Shown here: in pieces, positions 7,527 through 9,403 of the stretch
Numbering within the stretch: the stretch's first letter is position 1
Layout: each line of letters opens with the position of its first letter
Origin: an uncultured Bacteroidota bacterium
GTDB lineage: Bacteria > Bacteroidota > Bacteroidia > UKL13-3
Assembly (NCBI GenBank): GCA_903888395.1
Contig: CAISTO010000127.1
Location: 1 to 9,403, forward strand
Direction of reading: 5' to 3'
Length of the DNA stretch: 9,403 nt
Made by a program: the position numbers and the translations under genes
Notes under the pieces: generated by a model
Databases searched by the model: none
Told to the model about the DNA's origin: nothing
What the model saw: only the letters and a program-made list of their open reading frames with translations

Positions 7527-7642
7527 GTTTTTTTAATTGATGCAATTATAAAACATAAAGCACTAAAAATATACTTAATCTAAACTAAGGTTTTAATTGT
7601 TTGCGGTTTATAGATGCAATGTTTCGTGTTTAACTATATAGG

Positions 7643-7664
7643 GATACGCAAATCATTGCGTCTC
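7643..7664. repeat. Degenerate gagacgcaa hairpin and start of a third module copy
   Basis: gatacgcaa and ttgcgtctc pair except for one mismatch (T7645 opposite C7662), around an ATCA loop. One base change would restore the perfect stem at 3208-3229. The following 14 bases, ending TTCCCGCA, align with the right flanks of modules A and B, and TGAATCA follows after a longer spacer (to base 7699). Confidence 0.6.
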
Positions 7665-7715
7665 TAAGATTTCCCGCACATTGCACATTGTTTGAATCAG
7701 GATTATTTTTTTTAC

Positions 7716-7738
7716 TCCGTTGGGCTTTAGCCAACGGA
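7716..7738. repeat. CCGTTGGCT-family hairpin, second copy
   Basis: tccgttgggct pairs with agccaacgga as a 10-bp stem with one bulged G and a TT loop. It matches the core of 3411-3434 and is likewise preceded by a T-rich run. Confidence 0.7.
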
Positions 7739-7762
7739 AAAATTTACAGGTTCCCGCACCAA

Positions 7763-7818
7763 TCAACTATTCAACTTATTAACCTTTCAACTTATCAACC
7801 ATTCAACTTATTCATCCA
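7763..7818. repeat. Imperfect 16-bp tandem repeat, three units plus a partial
   Basis: Units at 7771-7786, 7787-7802 and 7803-7818 all start TCAACTTAT; a partial unit, tcaactat, lies at 7763-7770. The pyrimidine-biased plus strand gives it low complexity. It lies just upstream of the PLP-gene promoter and may vary in copy number between strains. No function is visible. Confidence 0.7.
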
Positions 7819-7873
7819 ACTCAAAACCAAAAGCCTATCATTTATCAGCTATTTATTTTTAAACGATTACCCT

Positions 7874-7881
7874 TACATTTG
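7874..7881 (+). promoter_or_regulatory. Bacteroidota-type -7 box (TACATTTG) before the PLP-enzyme gene
   Basis: TACATTTG fits the Bacteroidota sigma-A -7 consensus TAnnTTTG exactly and would start transcription roughly 25-30 bases before the ATG. I do not find a clear TTG at the -33 position, so the call is tentative. Confidence 0.4.
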
Positions 7882-7914
7882 CTAAAAAATTAAAGTATAA
7901 AATATTTAAATAAT

Positions 7915-9174
7915 ATGGATTTATTTGAAAAACTTAAAAGTAAACCGGGCCCATTAGGCCAACATGGCGATGATAGTTATGGTTATTATATGTTCCCAAA
8001 ACTAGAAGGTGAAATTGGTCCAAGAATGATGTTTAGAGGAAAAGAAAAACTAAACTGGAGTTTGAACAATTATTTAGGTTTGGCAAATCACCCTGAAGTG
8101 AGGAAAATAGATGCTGAAGCTACTGCGCAATATGGTTTGGGTTACCCAATGGGCGCCCGAATGATGAGTGGAAACAGCACTAACCACGAACAATTAGAAC
8201 GTGAATTAGCTGCTTTTGTTAGCAAACCAGATGCTATTTTATTAAATTTTGGATACCAAGGAATGGTTTCGGCCATCGATTGTTTAGTAGATAGACATGA
8301 TGTAATTGTGTATGATGCCGAAAGCCATGCTTGTATTATTGATGGAGTGCGTTTACACATGGGAAAACGTTTTGTGTTTACTCATAATAACATGGAAAGT
8401 TTGGAAACGCAGTTGAAACGTGCAGAGCGTTTGGTAGCCGAAACCGGTGGTTCTATTTTAGTAATTACCGAAGGCGTTTTTGGAATGACGGGTGCGCAAG
8501 GCAATATTAAAGCCATTGCGGAGTTGAAGAAAAAATATAGTTTCCGATTGTTTGTAGACGATGCACATGGATTTGGAACCATGGGTAAAACAGGTGCAGG
8601 TGTAGGCGAAGAGCAAGACATCATGCACGAAATTGATATTTATTTTGGCACTTTTGCTAAAAGTATGGCCGGAATTGGTGGTTTTATAGCTGGCGATAAT
8701 TTAGTAGTAAAACATATGCGTTATAATATGCGCTCTCAAATTTTTGCTAAAAGCCTACCAATGCCAATGGTTGTTGGTGCTTTAAAACGTCTTTCATTGT
8801 TACGCGATCATCCTGAACATAAAAACAATTTATGGAATATAGTTAATGCGTTGCAAAGTGGCTTAAAAGCCAAAGGATTTAATATTGGTGTAACCACTAC
8901 TCCGGTAACGCCTGTGGTTCTTAATGGAACCATTCCTGAAGCTACCGCCATTACACACGAATTAAGAGAAACTTTTAATATTTTTTGTTCAATAGTAGTT
9001 TATCCTGTAGTGCCAAAAGGAATGATTATTTTACGTTTAATTCCAACAGCTGTTCATACCCTTTCCGATGTAGAAGAAACCATTGCAGCGTTTTCAATCA
9101 TCAAAGAAAAACTAGATGCAGGAGTTTACAAAGAATCAGCATTTGTAACCATGGGTGAAGCTGCTAAAGCTTAA
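7915..9174 (+). CDS. Alpha-oxoamine synthase-family PLP enzyme (SPT / cysteate acyltransferase / KBL-like)
   Basis: Complete 419-residue fold-type I PLP enzyme, a usual length for the family (about 390-420). Such enzymes condense an amino acid with an acyl thioester and release CO2. Visible landmarks are NNYLGL (51-56), the PLP-phosphate region NFGYQG (111-116), the ring-stacking His138 in SHACIIDG, VDDAHGFG (214-221) with Asp215 and His218, and the Schiff-base Lys249 in GTFAKSMA. The C-terminal half keeps SIVVYPVVPKGMIILRLIPTA (359-379). Sequence style matches a subfamily widespread in Bacteroidota, often annotated as 8-amino-7-oxononanoate synthase, glycine C-acetyltransferase or aminotransferase class I/II. 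No bio or tdh gene is adjacent. Inference: it may make a long-chain base, either 3-ketosphinganine from serine or 3-ketocapnine from cysteate (sulfonolipids). Cytoplasmic or membrane-associated. The ATG is preceded by an A/T-rich leader and the TACATTTG box. Family is sure; substrate is not. Confidence 0.9.
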   Translation: MDLFEKLKSKPGPLGQHGDDSYGYYMFPKLEGEIGPRMMFRGKEKLNWSLNNYLGLANHPEVRKIDAEATAQYGLGYPMGARMMSGNSTNHEQLERELAAFVSKPDAILLNFGYQGMVSAIDCLVDRHDVIVYDAESHACIIDGVRLHMGKRFVFTHNNMESLETQLKRAERLVAETGGSILVITEGVFGMTGAQGNIKAIAELKKKYSFRLFVDDAHGFGTMGKTGAGVGEEQDIMHEIDIYFGTFAKSMAGIGGFIAGDNLVVKHMRYNMRSQIFAKSLPMPMVVGALKRLSLLRDHPEHKNNLWNIVNALQSGLKAKGFNIGVTTTPVTPVVLNGTIPEATAITHELRETFNIFCSIVVYPVVPKGMIILRLIPTAVHTLSDVEETIAAFSIIKEKLDAGVYKESAFVTMGEAAKA

Positions 9175-9199
9175 GCAAATTGTTATTAATTTAAACGTC

Positions 9200-9230
9200 A
9201 TTGCAATCACGCCAAAGCGTGTGAAGCAAT
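9200..9230. repeat. Interrupted palindrome of the ATTGC...GAAGCAATCTC type
   Basis: Outer arms attgc (9200-9204) and gcaat (9226-9230) enclose an inner stem cacgc/gcgtg with a CAAA loop (9208-9221). The frame GTCATTGC...GAAGCAATCTC matches a dispersed palindromic repeat that I recognise from many bacterial intergenic regions. It lies 25 bases after the stop codon of the PLP-enzyme gene and may also end its transcript. Confidence 0.65.
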
Positions 9231-9308
9231 CTCACTGTGGTTCCGACAAATCGCATAGGCGTCAACTTGATTTAAAGTCTTTTCTTGTAAACAGTTATAA
9301 ACATTAAA

Positions 9309-9321
9309 GTTCCGGAGGAAC
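9309..9321. repeat. Short palindrome gttcc-GGA-ggaac
   Basis: A 5-bp stem with a 3-nt loop is followed by GAAATATTTATAG and the palindrome at 9335-9354. The phrase AGTTCCGnAGGAACGAAAT resembles a dispersed intergenic repeat of Bacteroidota, from general recollection. Confidence 0.5.
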
Positions 9322-9334
9322 GAAATATTTATAG

Positions 9335-9354
9335 CAACGGGTTTTAACCCGTTG
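9335..9354. repeat. Hairpin caacgggtt-TT-aacccgttg
   Basis: A perfect 9-bp stem with a 2-nt loop, 13 bases after the GTTCC palindrome and probably part of one composite element with it. ATCCCGCA at 9383-9390 near the window edge echoes the TTCCCGCA octamer of the other intergenic regions, so the repeat tract may continue past the window. Confidence 0.7.
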
Positions 9355-9403
9355 AAAAATGAACAAAACCTATCATACGAAAATCCCGCAATATTTGCAC
9401 AAA

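Larger units (their letters stand above)
7527..7914. other. Divergent intergenic region with palindromes, tandem repeat and promoter
   Basis: This 388-bp stretch separates the 5' ends of the secreted-protein gene and the PLP-enzyme gene. It holds two hairpins related to those in 3206-3830, the TTCCCGCA octamer twice (7671-7678 and 7751-7758), TGAATCA at 7693-7699, a 16-bp tandem repeat and a promoter-like box before the PLP gene. The 65-codon plus-strand frame at 7688-7885 runs through these repeats and is not a credible gene. Confidence 0.75.

Noticed and set aside
7543..7550. TATAATTG on the minus strand as promoter of the secreted-protein gene
   Set aside because: It departs by one base from TAnnTTTG, has no TTG at a fitting distance, and would leave a leader of only about 10 bases. 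Too weak to list.
3831..9174. A defence, toxin-antitoxin or secondary-metabolite system
   Set aside because: The genes are in convergent and divergent orientation, with no nuclease, NTPase, toxin or synthase cluster signature. Nothing in the window supports such a system.

Overview
The window looks like chromosomal DNA of an AT-rich member of the Bacteroidota, probably a gliding or type IX secretion (T9SS) lineage. The evidence is a long secreted protein ending in a T9SS type A sorting domain, an outer-membrane TolB-propeller/beta-barrel protein of a type common in this phylum, a PLP enzyme whose closest remembered relatives are in Flavobacteria and Chitinophaga-like bacteria, start codons without a clear Shine-Dalgarno sequence, and a TAnnTTTG-type promoter box. 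Genus cannot be told from what is visible.

Layout: (1) bases 2-3205, plus strand, the 3' part of a large gene whose start lies outside the window. It encodes a peptidase-MA-like N-terminal region that lacks the expected zinc ligands, a TolB-like propeller and an Omp85-type barrel. (2) Bases 3206-3830, a convergent intergenic region with no credible gene, packed with at least nine palindromes and several related direct repeats. (3) Bases 3831-7526, minus strand, a complete 1231-residue T9SS cargo protein: signal peptide, Cys-rich N-terminal domain, Ig-like module, five PKD-like modules, another Ig-like module, and sorting domain. (4) Bases 7527-7914, a divergent intergenic region that carries more of the same palindromes, a 16-bp tandem repeat and a likely promoter. 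(5) Bases 7915-9174, plus strand, a complete alpha-oxoamine synthase-type PLP enzyme (serine palmitoyltransferase / cysteate acyltransferase / KBL family). (6) Bases 9175-9403, a tail containing three further hairpins of other repeat types.

The three genes do not form an operon: genes 1 and 2 converge and genes 2 and 3 diverge. They share a loose theme, the cell envelope: an outer-membrane barrel, a secreted or surface-attached adhesin-like protein, and an enzyme that may make the long-chain base of sphingolipids or sulfonolipids. This link is inference. I see no CRISPR, tRNA, rRNA, transposase, phage or defence module. The least explained content is the intergenic palindrome system, in which flanks are conserved while palindromic cores differ yet remain palindromic.
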